A stretch of DNA of 64,000 bases from Sphingomonas sp. FARSPH. GTDB lineage: Bacteria > Pseudomonadota > Alphaproteobacteria > Sphingomonadales > Sphingomonadaceae. This document shows, piece after piece, positions 42,807 through 51,114 of the stretch. Made by a program: the position numbers and the translations under genes. A model generated the notes under the pieces. That model ran no database searches and was not told the origin of the DNA. It was given only the letters and a program-made list of their open reading frames with translations. The stretch spans positions 62,001 to 126,000 of the forward strand of contig NZ_CP029985.1 in NCBI RefSeq assembly GCF_003355005.1, written 5' to 3'. Position 1 is the stretch's first letter. Every line of letters starts with the position of its first letter.

Positions 42807-43457
42807 TCAGCGTCCCGGCCACATCGTCAGGGCAGTGTCGACCAGCCGTGCCAGATCTTCTCGCGTCGCGCCGGCGCCCGCCTGGACCGACATGCCCAAG
42901 AACAGCGCGTAGAGCACGCTGGTCAGGCCGACCGGATCGATTTGCGCAGGCAGGTCGCCCTCGTCGCGGGCGCGCGCGAACCGCTCGATCAGCGCCGCCT
43001 GCGACGAGGCGCGCCGCGCGAGCAACGCTTCGCGGATCGACTGCGCCTCCGGCCCGCAGGCCATCGAGTTGATCACGCCCATGCAGCCATGCGGCTCGCC
43101 CCGCCCGGTCTGCGCGTCGAGTGCACCGCGCAGCAGATATTCGGCGACGCCGCGCGCGGTCGGCTGGTTCAGCGCGCCGCGCATATATTCCAGCTTCTCG
43201 GCCTCGTAGAGATCGAGCGCCTTGTGGAACAACGCCTCCTTGTTGCCGAACGCCGCATACAGACTGGGCCGGGTGATGCCCATCGCCTCCGTCAGATCGG
43301 TCAACGACGCCGCGTCATACCCCTTCGCCCAGAAGACCCGCAGCGCCGCGGCGAGCGCCGCGCCGGTGCAGAATTCGCGCGGGCGGCCTTTGACGGGTGT
43401 ACATCCCATCGGCGCAGCCGGCTCGGTGGCCGGATTGGGGGCTAGAACAGTTTCCAT
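42807..43457 (-). CDS. TetR family transcriptional regulator
   Basis: 216 residues. The N-terminal HTH is clear (GAALAAALRVFWAKGYDAASLTDLTEAMGITRPSLYAAFGNKEALFHKAL, about 32-82). The C-terminal ligand domain (RGVAEYLLRGALDAQTGRGEPHGCMGVINSMACGPEAQSIREAL) has the AcrR/NemR-like TetR_C pattern with cysteines at GCMG and ACGP, reminiscent of electrophile-sensing members. CGGTA-containing repeats lie both upstream of this gene and upstream of the CMD-like gene. ATG start at 43457. Confidence 0.92.
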   Translation of the reverse strand: METVLAPNPATEPAAPMGCTPVKGRPREFCTGAALAAALRVFWAKGYDAASLTDLTEAMGITRPSLYAAFGNKEALFHKALDLYEAEKLEYMRGALNQPTARGVAEYLLRGALDAQTGRGEPHGCMGVINSMACGPEAQSIREALLARRASSQAALIERFARARDEGDLPAQIDPVGLTSVLYALFLGMSVQAGAGATREDLARLVDTALTMWPGR

Positions 43458-43481
43458 ATCGAACGGTATATATATCGCCTG
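43458..43481 (-). promoter_or_regulatory. AT-rich promoter/operator region of tetR
   Basis: ATCGAACGGTATATATATCG directly upstream of the tetR ATG contains the CGGTATA core found in the two downstream repeats. It is consistent with autorepression; the exact -35/-10 cannot be fixed. Confidence 0.4.
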
Positions 43482-43508
43482 ACACCGCCCGCCAAGCCGT
43501 ACTGGAAC

Positions 43509-45170
43509 TCAAGCGCGTTCCAGCGCGCCCTTGGCATCCGCGCGGCACCGGAACACGGCCGCCGACCCGTCGCGATATTCGGGCGCGGTCACCGTCGACA
43601 CGGTGCGCAGGTCGCCCGTCGCTGCCTCCCGGGTCAGCGTCAGCAGCAGATACCCCTTGTTGTCCTGGTCACAGAACAGCACCTCACCAGGGTTGGCGGC
43701 GGCGATATGCTCGCCGATGCCCGGGATCAGCGCGCCATAGGACGGGCTCGTGATCGCGGTCGCGCCGAATTCGACCGCGACGGGCCGCTGCGCATCGTCG
43801 TGAAGCACGTTCGCCCAGCCCGCATGGCTATCGCCCGACACGACGACCGGGCTGCTCCCTGCACGGCGGAATGCGGCATACAATCGCTCGCGCGCAGGCG
43901 GGTAGCCGTCCCAGCTGTCAAGGCCGAGCGGCAGGCCGGCGCGGTAGGAGGCGACCGCCTTGGCGATCCCGCTGCGATAGGCGTCGGGCAAATGCGCGAG
44001 CAGTTCGGCATAGCGCGCCGCGCCCAGCTGCTTTTCGAGATCGGGGCCATTGACCTTGGCCATGATGACCTGGTTGCCCAGCACCTGCCACGGCTTGCCC
44101 GCCTTCACCGACGCGGCGAGCGTTTCCTCCAGCCAGCGTTGCTGATTCGCACCCAGCATTTCGCGATCGGGGCGCGCGCGCACCGCCTGCAGCGCGGCGT
44201 AATCGCTCGGCTCGACGTCCGCCCCCTTCGGCACCGCCTGGTGCGAGCGGGCGAGCAGCCGCGTCTCGACCATCGCCAGCGTCGCAAGGTCGCCGAATTC
44301 GAAGCTGCGGTTGATCGCTTCCCACGGCTTGCCGGGAATGGGATCGCGGATCGGCATCCACTCGAAATAGGCCTGCATCGCCGCGCGCTTGCGCGCCGCC
44401 CAGTCGCCCTCGACCGCGGGCTGGTGATTCTCCGCGCCATCGACCCAATCGTCGTTCGCGACTTCGTGGTCGTCCCAGACGCAGATGAAGGCGGTCCGCG
44501 CGTGCGCGGCCTGCATCTGCGGATCGCGCTTCACCTGCGCGTGGCGCATGCGATAGTCGGCAAGGCTGACGATCTCGTGTCGCGGCTCGACGAAACGGCC
44601 GATCTTCTTCGCGATCTCCGCGCCATAGCCGTCGACGCCATATTCGTAGATGTAGTCGCCCAGATGCAGCACGGCATCGAGCCGCGGCTGGCGCGCGATC
44701 GAATCGTAGGCGGTGTAAAAGCCGCCCGCGTACAGCTGGCACGAAACGACCGCCATGACGACGTCGGCGGTCTTGCCGACGGGCAATGTGCGAAAACGGC
44801 CGACCGGCGAGCGGACACCGCCCTCGCCTTCGAACCAGAACCAGTGATCGCGGCCCGGGTTGAGCCCGCGCGCCTCGACCTTTGCGGTGAAGTCGCGCGC
44901 GGCCCGCGCCGCAACCCTGCCGCTCACGACCGGCCTGCCGCCCTCTTCGATCGCGACATGCCACGTCAGCGGTATGTCGGCGGCGCGCCCCGCCTCCGTC
45001 GGCGTTGCCCGCGTCCACAGGATCGCGCCGTCTGCGGCGGGATCGCCGCTAGCGACGCCGTGATCGAAGCGGCATGCCGCGGTGCCCTCCGCCCGCGCCG
45101 CGGCGGCGGGCACGCACAATCCGGCACCCGATCCCAGAAGGGCGAGCGTCTGGCGGCGATCGATCGTCAT
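43509..45170 (-). CDS. phoD: Alkaline phosphatase D family protein, Tat-exported
   Basis: 553 residues. A twin-arginine signal (DRRQTLALLGSGAGL, residues 4-18, cleavage near ARA) directs folded export. The PhoD N-terminal Ig-like domain (FDHGVASGDPAADGAILWTRATP) precedes the metallophosphatase with MAVVSCQ, HLGDYIYEYG, WDDHEVANDDW and VVSGDSHAGW, the Fe/Ca site motifs. It hydrolyses phosphomonoesters and some diesters in the periplasm. Such genes are usually under PhoB control, but I see no clear pho box in the 156-base upstream gap. Confidence 0.95.
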   Translation of the reverse strand: MTIDRRQTLALLGSGAGLCVPAAAARAEGTAACRFDHGVASGDPAADGAILWTRATPTEAGRAADIPLTWHVAIEEGGRPVVSGRVAARAARDFTAKVEARGLNPGRDHWFWFEGEGGVRSPVGRFRTLPVGKTADVVMAVVSCQLYAGGFYTAYDSIARQPRLDAVLHLGDYIYEYGVDGYGAEIAKKIGRFVEPRHEIVSLADYRMRHAQVKRDPQMQAAHARTAFICVWDDHEVANDDWVDGAENHQPAVEGDWAARKRAAMQAYFEWMPIRDPIPGKPWEAINRSFEFGDLATLAMVETRLLARSHQAVPKGADVEPSDYAALQAVRARPDREMLGANQQRWLEETLAASVKAGKPWQVLGNQVIMAKVNGPDLEKQLGAARYAELLAHLPDAYRSGIAKAVASYRAGLPLGLDSWDGYPPARERLYAAFRRAGSSPVVVSGDSHAGWANVLHDDAQRPVAVEFGATAITSPSYGALIPGIGEHIAAANPGEVLFCDQDNKGYLLLTLTREAATGDLRTVSTVTAPEYRDGSAAVFRCRADAKGALERA

Positions 45171-45326
45171 GGGGGTGCATCCTTTGGCCAGGAACGGCGG
45201 ATGCCGCTGTCGCTAGGCCGGTCGTGCGACGTTTCGGTGGCGTGACGATGACACCGGCGCGTCACACCGCACCGGATATTCGCGCGCGCCCGAACGTTAA
45301 TCGGCGAAGCGCGACAGGAGGATACG

Positions 45327-45698
45327 ATGACCGATACGTCCACGGCCGATGCGGGCCGCGAACCGTTCGACACCGACGATGGCTACTTCGGTCAGGACTA
45401 TCACCGCGATCGCGAAGCGGCGATGGGGGCGAAGGCACCCAGCGGCACGGTCGACCCCGCCCGTCCCGATGACGCGCCACCGGCGCACCCGGATCTGCCC
45501 CCCGACAACGGCCGCCATGCGTCGTTCGACCCGCACACCGGCAAGGTTCAGGGCAGCGGCAGTTCCGCCGGCGGCGGCAACGAGGGCGACGACCTCGCCA
45601 GCGATTCCGCGGCCGGCGACGGCTACCCCTACACCGGTCGCGAGGGCACGGTGCAGAAGGCGCCCGACGATCTCGGCCCGCCGCCTTCAGGGAAATAA
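45327..45698 (+). CDS. Acidic, intrinsically disordered small protein
   Basis: 123 residues with a strong ribosome-binding site (AGGAGG at 45315-45320). It is rich in Asp, Gly, Pro and Ser (DPARPDDAPPAHPDLPPDN, then GSGSSAGGGNEGDDLASDSAAGDG) with no hydrophobic core, so it is probably disordered. I do not recognise a family. The stop codon lies inside a 19-bp tandem duplication (45686-45723). It is convergent with ftsB and divergent from phoD. Confidence 0.7.
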   Translation: MTDTSTADAGREPFDTDDGYFGQDYHRDREAAMGAKAPSGTVDPARPDDAPPAHPDLPPDNGRHASFDPHTGKVQGSGSSAGGGNEGDDLASDSAAGDGYPYTGREGTVQKAPDDLGPPPSGK

Positions 45699-45865
45699 TC
45701 CGACTTCCGGGAAATAACCCGACGCGCCCCCAAAGATGCTATCTTCGTCGCCGCCAAAGGCCCGCGCCTAGCGCAGACTTTCGGCGGGACGGCCGGCCTT
45801 CGTCACGTCTTACCGCCGCGATCTCGGCGTTCAGCCGGAAGACACCGTGAATTGCGCCCGCCTGC

Positions 45866-46186
45866 TTACCGCAGCGGAACGATCACCTCGTTCGGATGCG
45901 CGACGTTGAGTTCCTTGCGCACCATCTCGTCGACCATGTCGGGATTGGCGTGGTCGGGATCGAGCAGCGCGACGCGGTTCTTCAGCACCGCACGGCGCTG
46001 GTCGAGCATCGCATAGCGCTTCTCGCGCTGCGCCAGCTGCCGCTTGTAATCGCCATAGGCCATGATGCCGTTCGGCCCCAGCACCGCATAGACGCCAAAG
46101 ATCGCGACGACGGTGAGGCCAAGGGCGGGCAGCGCAGCACGACGCATCGTCTTGCGGAAAGCAGAGGATTTCGTCGTGCGCGCCAT
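45866..46186 (-). CDS. ftsB: FtsB/DivIC-type septum formation initiator
   Basis: 106 residues. One transmembrane helix at about 18-36, then a coiled coil at about 45-75 (YKRQLAQREKRYAMLDQRRAVLKNRVALL) and the conserved DPDHANPDMVDEMVRKELNVAHPNEVIV ending. The family bridges FtsQ and FtsL in the divisome at the inner membrane. The start is the ATG at 46186. It follows eno by 50 bases on the same strand, the usual eno-ftsB order. Confidence 0.93.
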   Translation of the reverse strand: MARTTKSSAFRKTMRRAALPALGLTVVAIFGVYAVLGPNGIMAYGDYKRQLAQREKRYAMLDQRRAVLKNRVALLDPDHANPDMVDEMVRKELNVAHPNEVIVPLR

Positions 46187-46236
46187 AAGCCCACCATGAT
46201 TCGGGCCGACTCGCGCGTCAAGCCCGGGAAACGCGA

Positions 46237-47514
46237 TCAGCCCTTCAGAACGCTGCGCCCGGCATAACGTGCCACCGATCCCAGTTCTTCCTCGATGCGG
46301 ATCAGCTGGTTGTACTTGGCGAGCCGGTCCGAGCGCGCCAGCGACCCGGTCTTGATCTGGCCGCAGTTGGTTGCGACGGCGAGGTCGGCGATCGTCGCGT
46401 CCTCGGTCTCGCCCGACCGGTGGCTCATCACCGCAGTGTAGCGATTGCGCTGCGCCATGTTGACCGCCTCCAGCGTCTCCGTCAGCGTGCCGATCTGGTT
46501 GACCTTCACCAGCAGCGAATTGGCATAGCCCCCCTCGATGCCACGCTTCAGCCGCTTGGGGTTGGTGACGAACAGGTCGTCGCCGACCAGCTGAACCTTG
46601 TCGCCGACGAGGTCGGTCAGCGCCTTCCAGCCCTCCCAATCGTCCTCGCTCATGCCGTCCTCGATCGAGAAGATCGGGTAGCGGCGGGTGAGGTCGGCGA
46701 GATATTCGGCCATCGCGCCGCTCTCCAGCACCTTGCCCTCGCCCGAGATGTTGTAGCGGCCGTCCTTGTAGAATTCGGTCGCCGCGCAATCGAGCGCCAG
46801 CATCACGTCGTCGCCCGGCGTGTAGCCCGCCTTTTCGATGCTCTGCATGATGAAGCCCAGCGCTTCTTCGGTGCTGGCGATGTTCGGCGCGAAGCCGCCC
46901 TCGTCGCCCACGCCCGTCGCGAGGCCCTGGTCGTGCAGCGCCTTCTTCAGCGTGTGGAAGATCTCCGAGCCGCAGCGCACCGCCTCGACGATGCTGTCCG
47001 CACCGACGGGGACGATCATGAATTCCTGGAAATCGATCGGATTGTCGGCATGTTCGCCGCCGTTGATGATGTTCATCATCGGTACCGGCAGGACGTGCGC
47101 CGATACGCCGCCGACATACTTGTACAGCGGCAGGCCGCGCGCATCCGCCGCCGCCTTGGCCGCCGCCAGGCTGACGCCCAGGATCGCGTTCGCGCCGAGC
47201 CGGCCCTTGTTCTCGGTACCGTCCAGCGCGATCATCGTCGCGTCGAGTTCGGCCTGATCCTCGGCGTCATAACCGATCAGCGCCTCGGCGATCTCGTCGT
47301 TGACCGCGTCGACCGCACCGTCGACGCCCTTGCCGCCCCAGCGGGTCTTGTCGCCATCGCGCCGCTCCACCGCTTCATGCGCCCCGGTCGACGCGCCCGA
47401 CGGCACCGCGGCGCGGCCGAAGCTGCCGTCTTCCAGCAGCACGTCGACCTCGACGGTCGGATTGCCGCGGCTGTCGAGGATCTGGCGGCCGTGGATGTCG
47501 ATGATTGCGGTCAC
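46237..47514 (-). CDS. eno: Enolase
   Basis: 425 residues. 2-phosphoglycerate to phosphoenolpyruvate. Family signatures: IDIHGRQILDSRGNPTVEVDV, SGASTGAHEAVERRDGD, GDEGGFAPN, SIEDGMSEDDWEGW, LVGDDLFVTNPKRLKRG, and VMSHRSGETED, with metal and catalytic residues intact. The start is a GTG at 47514, supported by TAGGAG about 10 bases upstream (47524-47529). ftsB follows directly. Divergent from the YqjD-like gene. Confidence 0.98.
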   Translation of the reverse strand: MTAIIDIHGRQILDSRGNPTVEVDVLLEDGSFGRAAVPSGASTGAHEAVERRDGDKTRWGGKGVDGAVDAVNDEIAEALIGYDAEDQAELDATMIALDGTENKGRLGANAILGVSLAAAKAAADARGLPLYKYVGGVSAHVLPVPMMNIINGGEHADNPIDFQEFMIVPVGADSIVEAVRCGSEIFHTLKKALHDQGLATGVGDEGGFAPNIASTEEALGFIMQSIEKAGYTPGDDVMLALDCAATEFYKDGRYNISGEGKVLESGAMAEYLADLTRRYPIFSIEDGMSEDDWEGWKALTDLVGDKVQLVGDDLFVTNPKRLKRGIEGGYANSLLVKVNQIGTLTETLEAVNMAQRNRYTAVMSHRSGETEDATIADLAVATNCGQIKTGSLARSDRLAKYNQLIRIEEELGSVARYAGRSVLKG

Positions 47515-47655
47515 GTAACGATGCTCCTACCTTATCGGGCGATATACGGGGCCGGGCTCTACCCCGCTCGCTGCATAGCGGCAATCTCCTTGCAAGACAG
47601 GGAACCGCGATCTGGCGGGACGGGTTGATACGGCGAGACAACGAAAGGGTTCGTC

Positions 47656-48120
47656 ATGTCCGACACCGACGCAAGACCGATGACTGACGCAGACGTGCTA
47701 CCGGCCGCCGCCGCCGACACGATCGATACCGCACAGAGCAAGGCCGCGCAGGCCAAGCAGGCGATCAAGGATCAGGCCGACAAGTTCACCGGCCAGGCCG
47801 GCGATCGTATCCGCACGCTCGCCGATACCGGCAAGGAAAAGGCGGGCAGCGCACTCGACCAGCTGTCGCAGCTTATCGGCGATGCCGCGGCGCAGGTCGA
47901 TGAAAAGCTCGGCGCGCAATATGGCGATTATGCGCGCCAGGCCGCCGGCACCGTCTCGCGTTTCTCCGATCAGGTGAAGGGCAAGGATGTCGACGACCTC
48001 GTCGAGGACGTGCGCAGCTTCGTCCGTGAAAGCCCCGGCGTCGCCGTCGGCGTCGCCGCCGCGCTCGGCTTCGCATTCGCCCGGCTGGTGCAGTCCGGCA
48101 TCGACGGCAACAAGGGCTGA
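47656..48120 (+). CDS. YqjD/ElaB-like (DUF883) membrane-associated protein
   Basis: 154 residues. A long hydrophilic helical part rich in Ala, Lys, Asp and Gln (TAQSKAAQAKQAIKDQADKFTGQAGDRIRTL) ends in a single C-terminal membrane helix (PGVAVGVAAALGFAFARLV, about 130-148) with the SPGVAVG entry typical of DUF883. In E. coli YqjD tethers ribosomes to the membrane in stationary phase. The next two genes match the YqjE and YqjK families, so this looks like the same small operon. Confidence 0.8.
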   Translation: MSDTDARPMTDADVLPAAAADTIDTAQSKAAQAKQAIKDQADKFTGQAGDRIRTLADTGKEKAGSALDQLSQLIGDAAAQVDEKLGAQYGDYARQAAGTVSRFSDQVKGKDVDDLVEDVRSFVRESPGVAVGVAAALGFAFARLVQSGIDGNKG

Positions 48121-48150
48121 ACGCGCTTGGCTATCACGGGGGACAGGCCG

Positions 48151-48477
48151 ATGGTCGAGGAACCGGGGGTGGCGACATTGGTCGGCCAGCTCGTCGAGGA
48201 TACGCGCAACCTCGCCAGCGCGGAAATCGCGCTGGCGAAGGCGCGGGTCGGTGAACGTGTTGCTGCCTATCGCACCGCCGCGATCTTCTTCGCGACGGCC
48301 GGCGTGCTCGCCTTGGCGGCGCTGGTCGCACTGCTCGTCGGGCTCATCATGACGCTGACGCCGCTGATCGGGCCGGGCATCGCGACGGGCATTGTCGTTA
48401 TCGGCGTGCTCGCGATCGCCGCGATCCTCGGGCTCGTCGGCAAGGCGCGGCTGGCGCCGGCGAAGGTGACGCGATGA
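48151..48477 (+). CDS. YqjE-like protein (phage holin 3-6 family domain)
   Basis: 108 residues. An N-terminal amphipathic helix (GVATLVGQLVEDTRNLASAEIALAKARVGE) and two membrane helices (IFFATAGVLALAALVALLVGLIMTL and TGIVVIGVLAIAAILGLV) give the YqjE/Holin-X plan. The holin name is historical; no phage genes are nearby. The ATG at 48151 is used; a TTG at 48127 is in the same frame. It overlaps the next gene by 4 bases (ATGA). Confidence 0.85.
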   Translation: MVEEPGVATLVGQLVEDTRNLASAEIALAKARVGERVAAYRTAAIFFATAGVLALAALVALLVGLIMTLTPLIGPGIATGIVVIGVLAIAAILGLVGKARLAPAKVTR

Positions 48478-48764
48478 GCGCGCTGCCCGGCACCCGCCTT
48501 GCCGATGCCGAAGCGGAGGCGACCGCGGCACGCGAGCGTCTCAACACGACGCTTTCGCAGCTTCAGGTGAAACTCGACCCGCGCACCCTGACCCGCCAGG
48601 CGACGAAGGAGGTCGTCGACAAGAGCGCCGCCGCCGCTGCCGCCGGGCTCGACACCGCGCGGCGCAACCCCGGCGCGGTCGCGGGCGCGACCGCCGTCGC
48701 CGGGTTGTTCCTCGCACGGCATCGCATCGCCGGCCTGTTCCGCCGCAAATCAAAACACGATTGA
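48474..48764 (+). CDS. DUF3618 domain protein (YqjK-like position)
   Basis: 96 residues. RLADAEAEATAARERLNTTLSQLQVKLDPRTLTRQATKEVVD is the DUF3618 pattern, followed by a short hydrophobic helix (AVAGATAVAGLFLA) and a basic tail (RRKSKHD). Membrane association is likely. The 4-base overlap with the upstream gene indicates one transcript. Function unknown. Confidence 0.85.
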   Translation: MSALPGTRLADAEAEATAARERLNTTLSQLQVKLDPRTLTRQATKEVVDKSAAAAAAGLDTARRNPGAVAGATAVAGLFLARHRIAGLFRRKSKHD

Positions 48765-48788
48765 TACTCGCGACTGAAGGATCGACCC

Positions 48789-49172
48789 ATGGCTCCTACC
48801 CCCGACACCCAAGGCGCGCTCGCCGATATCCGTGACAAGACCGAATCCGTCGCGCGCGACGCTGCGCATTCGCTGGAGGGCAATCCGCTCGCGCTCGTCG
48901 CCAGCGGTCTGGCGATCGGCGCGATCGCCGGCGTGCTGATCCCGCGCTCGTCGAAAGAGAAGGAACTGCTCGCGCCCGTTGGCCGCACGCTCGCCGAGCG
49001 TGCACGCTCGGCGGTGGGCGCGGCGCGCGAGGCCGGCTATCAGGCGCTGGACGAGCGCGGCCTGACCAAGGATGCCGCGCGCGACCAGGTGAAGTCGCTG
49101 TTCCAGGGCCTGAGCGAAGCGGTGCAGACCGCCGGTTCCGCCGCGGCACGTTCGGCGAAGACCAAGGCGTGA
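48789..49172 (+). CDS. Second DUF883-like envelope protein
   Basis: 127 residues. The composition resembles the first gene of the cluster: a charged helix (LADIRDKTESVARDAAHSLEGNP), one membrane helix (LALVASGLAIGAIAGVLI) and an Ala/Lys-rich tail (GLTKDAARDQVKSLFQGLSEAVQTAGSAAARSAKTKA). It starts 25 bases after the DUF3618 gene and ends 6 bases before a strong hairpin, so it is the last gene of this operon. Function unknown. Confidence 0.8.
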   Translation: MAPTPDTQGALADIRDKTESVARDAAHSLEGNPLALVASGLAIGAIAGVLIPRSSKEKELLAPVGRTLAERARSAVGAAREAGYQALDERGLTKDAARDQVKSLFQGLSEAVQTAGSAAARSAKTKA

Positions 49173-49177
49173 TCCAT

Positions 49178-49206
49178 CGCGCCCCGGCGGTGGACGCCGG
49201 GGCGCG
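49178..49206 (+). terminator. Strong hairpin after the DUF883/YqjE/DUF3618 cluster
   Basis: CGCGCCCCGGCG at 49178-49189 and its exact complement at 49195-49206 form a 12-bp stem with a five-base loop. It is followed by TCACTCTTCAAT, with no long T-run. Confidence 0.65.
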
Positions 49207-49269
49207 TCACTCTTCAATATTGCGCTGCAACAGGCTAAGGGCATGCCTCCCCTTCAGCCAGGAATACCC

Positions 49270-49497
49270 ATGAGCAAGCTTCACCTCGTCTTCGGCGGCC
49301 GCGTCACCGATCCGCGTACGCTCGATTTCGCCGATCCCGCGGGTCTGGACGTCGTCGGCATCTTCCCCGATTACGCCAGCGCCGAGAAAGCCTGGCGCGC
49401 CGCCGCGCAGCGCACGGTCGACGATGCGGAAATGAAGTTCGTGGTCGTGCATCTCCACCGCCTGCTCGAACCCGATCTGGTCGCGCCGACCGCATAA
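49270..49497 (+). CDS. DUF4170 domain protein
   Basis: 75 residues from the ATG at 49270 (MSKLHLVFGGRVTDP). The pattern LHLVFGGRV, DVVGIFPDYASAEKAWRAAAQRTVDDAEMKFVVVHLHRLLEP is characteristic of the small DUF4170 proteins of alphaproteobacteria. It is cytoplasmic and complete. Function unknown. The preceding hairpin separates it from the upstream operon. The following 255 bases to the APH gene hold nothing I can identify. Confidence 0.85.
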   Translation: MSKLHLVFGGRVTDPRTLDFADPAGLDVVGIFPDYASAEKAWRAAAQRTVDDAEMKFVVVHLHRLLEPDLVAPTA

Positions 49498-49752
49498 GCG
49501 GTCGCACCGCCTAGAGGATGCCGGCATTCCATCGAAAACACTGAAGGTCCATCGCGCCCAGGCCCGATCGCCTTTCATGCTGTAATTGCCACCCCGGGCG
49601 CGTTACCGACCCACGGCGCTGCAATTGGTGCGCGTCGCGACTCTGTCGACAGCTTTTGCGGTCCTGTGGCCTCCGGAACACGTCCAAGGTGGCGAAAGGC
49701 TTAACCCGTTCGATCAAGCGCGACGCCGTGAGCAGCTAAACGTCATCCGGCC

Positions 49753-50538
49753 CTAGAACAGTTCGTCAAGGCAGCGGTGGAATTCGAGCCGTTGCCAATC
49801 GACGACCTCAAGGCCGTAAGCGTCGAGGAACCGAGCGGCCCACCCCTCTCCGAATTCACGCAAATTCTGCCATAGGATGGCGATGTCCTGATACGGATCG
49901 GCCACCCCCAAGCGTCCGACATCGATGCAACCCATCACGCGACCGCCTTCGTCGATCATCACGTTGCCGAGCGAATAATCGCCGTGGGTAACGGCACACG
50001 GCCGAACACACCGGCGCAGGGCGACCAACCGGTCCCATAGTTGCTCCGCGATCCAGCCGTCATGATCGGAATCGAAATCGTCGGTGTCCACCATATCGGC
50101 GTCGATCAGACGGCGAGCGTGCGCCATGCGCACATCGGCACCGGCATCGAACGGACAGTCGGCGACCGGCAAAGCGTGCAACCGGCGCAGGAATGCCGCC
50201 ATGGCGTCGATCACCATCGGCAGGTGCGCGCGATCGTCCTCGATCCAGGCGTCGACGGTCCGTCCGGCCACTGCGTCGGTCAGCAGCCAGGCGCCGTCGA
50301 CCGAGCGGGTGAAGTGGAGCGGTTCGGCGCAGGGCATGCGCCCCGCAAGCCAGAACAGCCGATGCGCCTCGTCGGCGATGTCTTCGGCGACGGCACCGGT
50401 GCCGCATTTCAGAAACCGGACGCGACCGTCTGTATCGGTCAGGCGAAAAATGTTGCCGCCGGATTCGCCTTTGAGGACCGGCGTGCGCGTCCATCCATCG
50501 AGCAATGCATCCAGTGCCGGGGGCAACCGCATCTGCAC
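49753..50538 (-). CDS. APH(3')-type aminoglycoside phosphotransferase
   Basis: 261 residues, the length of APH(3') kinases (about 264). The catalytic HGDYSLGNVMID and the metal-binding IDVGRLGVADPYQDIAILWQN match the family. The glycine-rich nucleotide loop is KGESGGNIFRL, and the end CLDELF corresponds to the conserved C-terminal LDEFF of APH(3'). It should phosphorylate the 3'-hydroxyl of kanamycin-type aminoglycosides, although a chromosomal homologue may have another natural substrate. No mobile element flanks it. It starts 18 bases downstream of the greA stop. Confidence 0.88.
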   Translation of the reverse strand: MQMRLPPALDALLDGWTRTPVLKGESGGNIFRLTDTDGRVRFLKCGTGAVAEDIADEAHRLFWLAGRMPCAEPLHFTRSVDGAWLLTDAVAGRTVDAWIEDDRAHLPMVIDAMAAFLRRLHALPVADCPFDAGADVRMAHARRLIDADMVDTDDFDSDHDGWIAEQLWDRLVALRRCVRPCAVTHGDYSLGNVMIDEGGRVMGCIDVGRLGVADPYQDIAILWQNLREFGEGWAARFLDAYGLEVVDWQRLEFHRCLDELF

Positions 50539-50555
50539 GATCGCCCCGCCGACGA

Positions 50556-51032
50556 TCAGATGAACTCGATCTTGCTCACGAGATAATAGCGGTCACCCGC
50601 GGGCACCGCCACCTCGATCTCGTCCTCGACCTTGCGGCCGATGAGGGCGCGGCCGAGCGGCGAATTGTAGCTGATCCGACCGGTCTTCGCGTCCGCCTCG
50701 GTCTGGCCGACGATCTGGTACTTCACCGGCTTGTCGTCCTCGTCGAGCAACGTCACCGTCGCGCCGAAGACGATCTTGTCGCCCGACAAATCCTTGGGAT
50801 CGATGATCTGCGCGCGCGAGAGCTTATCCTCGATGTCGGCGATCGACGCCTCGATCTGGCCCTGGCGCTCCTTAGCGGCGTGATATTCGGCATTTTCCGA
50901 AAGGTCGCCGTGCGCGCGCGCTTCCTCGATCGCGTCGACGATCTGGGGACGCTCCACTTTCAGACGCTTCAGGTCCTGGGTGAGCTTGTCATAGCCCTCC
51001 TGGAGCATCGGCATCTTTTCGACGGTCGCCAT
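50556..51032 (-). CDS. greA: Transcription elongation factor GreA
   Basis: 158 residues. The N-terminal coiled coil (MPMLQEGYDKLTQDLKRLKVERPQIVDAIEEARAHGDLSENAEYHAAKERQG) carries the acidic tip D-x-x-E (DLSENAEY) that rescues backtracked RNA polymerase. The FKBP-like C-terminal domain (GATVTLLDEDDKPVKYQIVG ... SPLGRALIGRKVEDE) is complete. The ATG at 51032 is preferred over the longer open frame. It lies 82 bases downstream of carB. Confidence 0.97.
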   Translation of the reverse strand: MATVEKMPMLQEGYDKLTQDLKRLKVERPQIVDAIEEARAHGDLSENAEYHAAKERQGQIEASIADIEDKLSRAQIIDPKDLSGDKIVFGATVTLLDEDDKPVKYQIVGQTEADAKTGRISYNSPLGRALIGRKVEDEIEVAVPAGDRYYLVSKIEFI

Positions 51033-51114
51033 AACTTCGTGTCCCCAATTCCCTTCGCCCCCGTGCGGGCCGGTTACCCGGCCCGCCCGCACATCACGCC
51101 ATTATGTCGGAGGA

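Noticed and set aside
48151..48477. Phage holin as sign of a prophage
   Set aside because: The gene belongs to the YqjE-type family and its neighbours are envelope genes; no integrase, capsid, tail or lysis genes are nearby.
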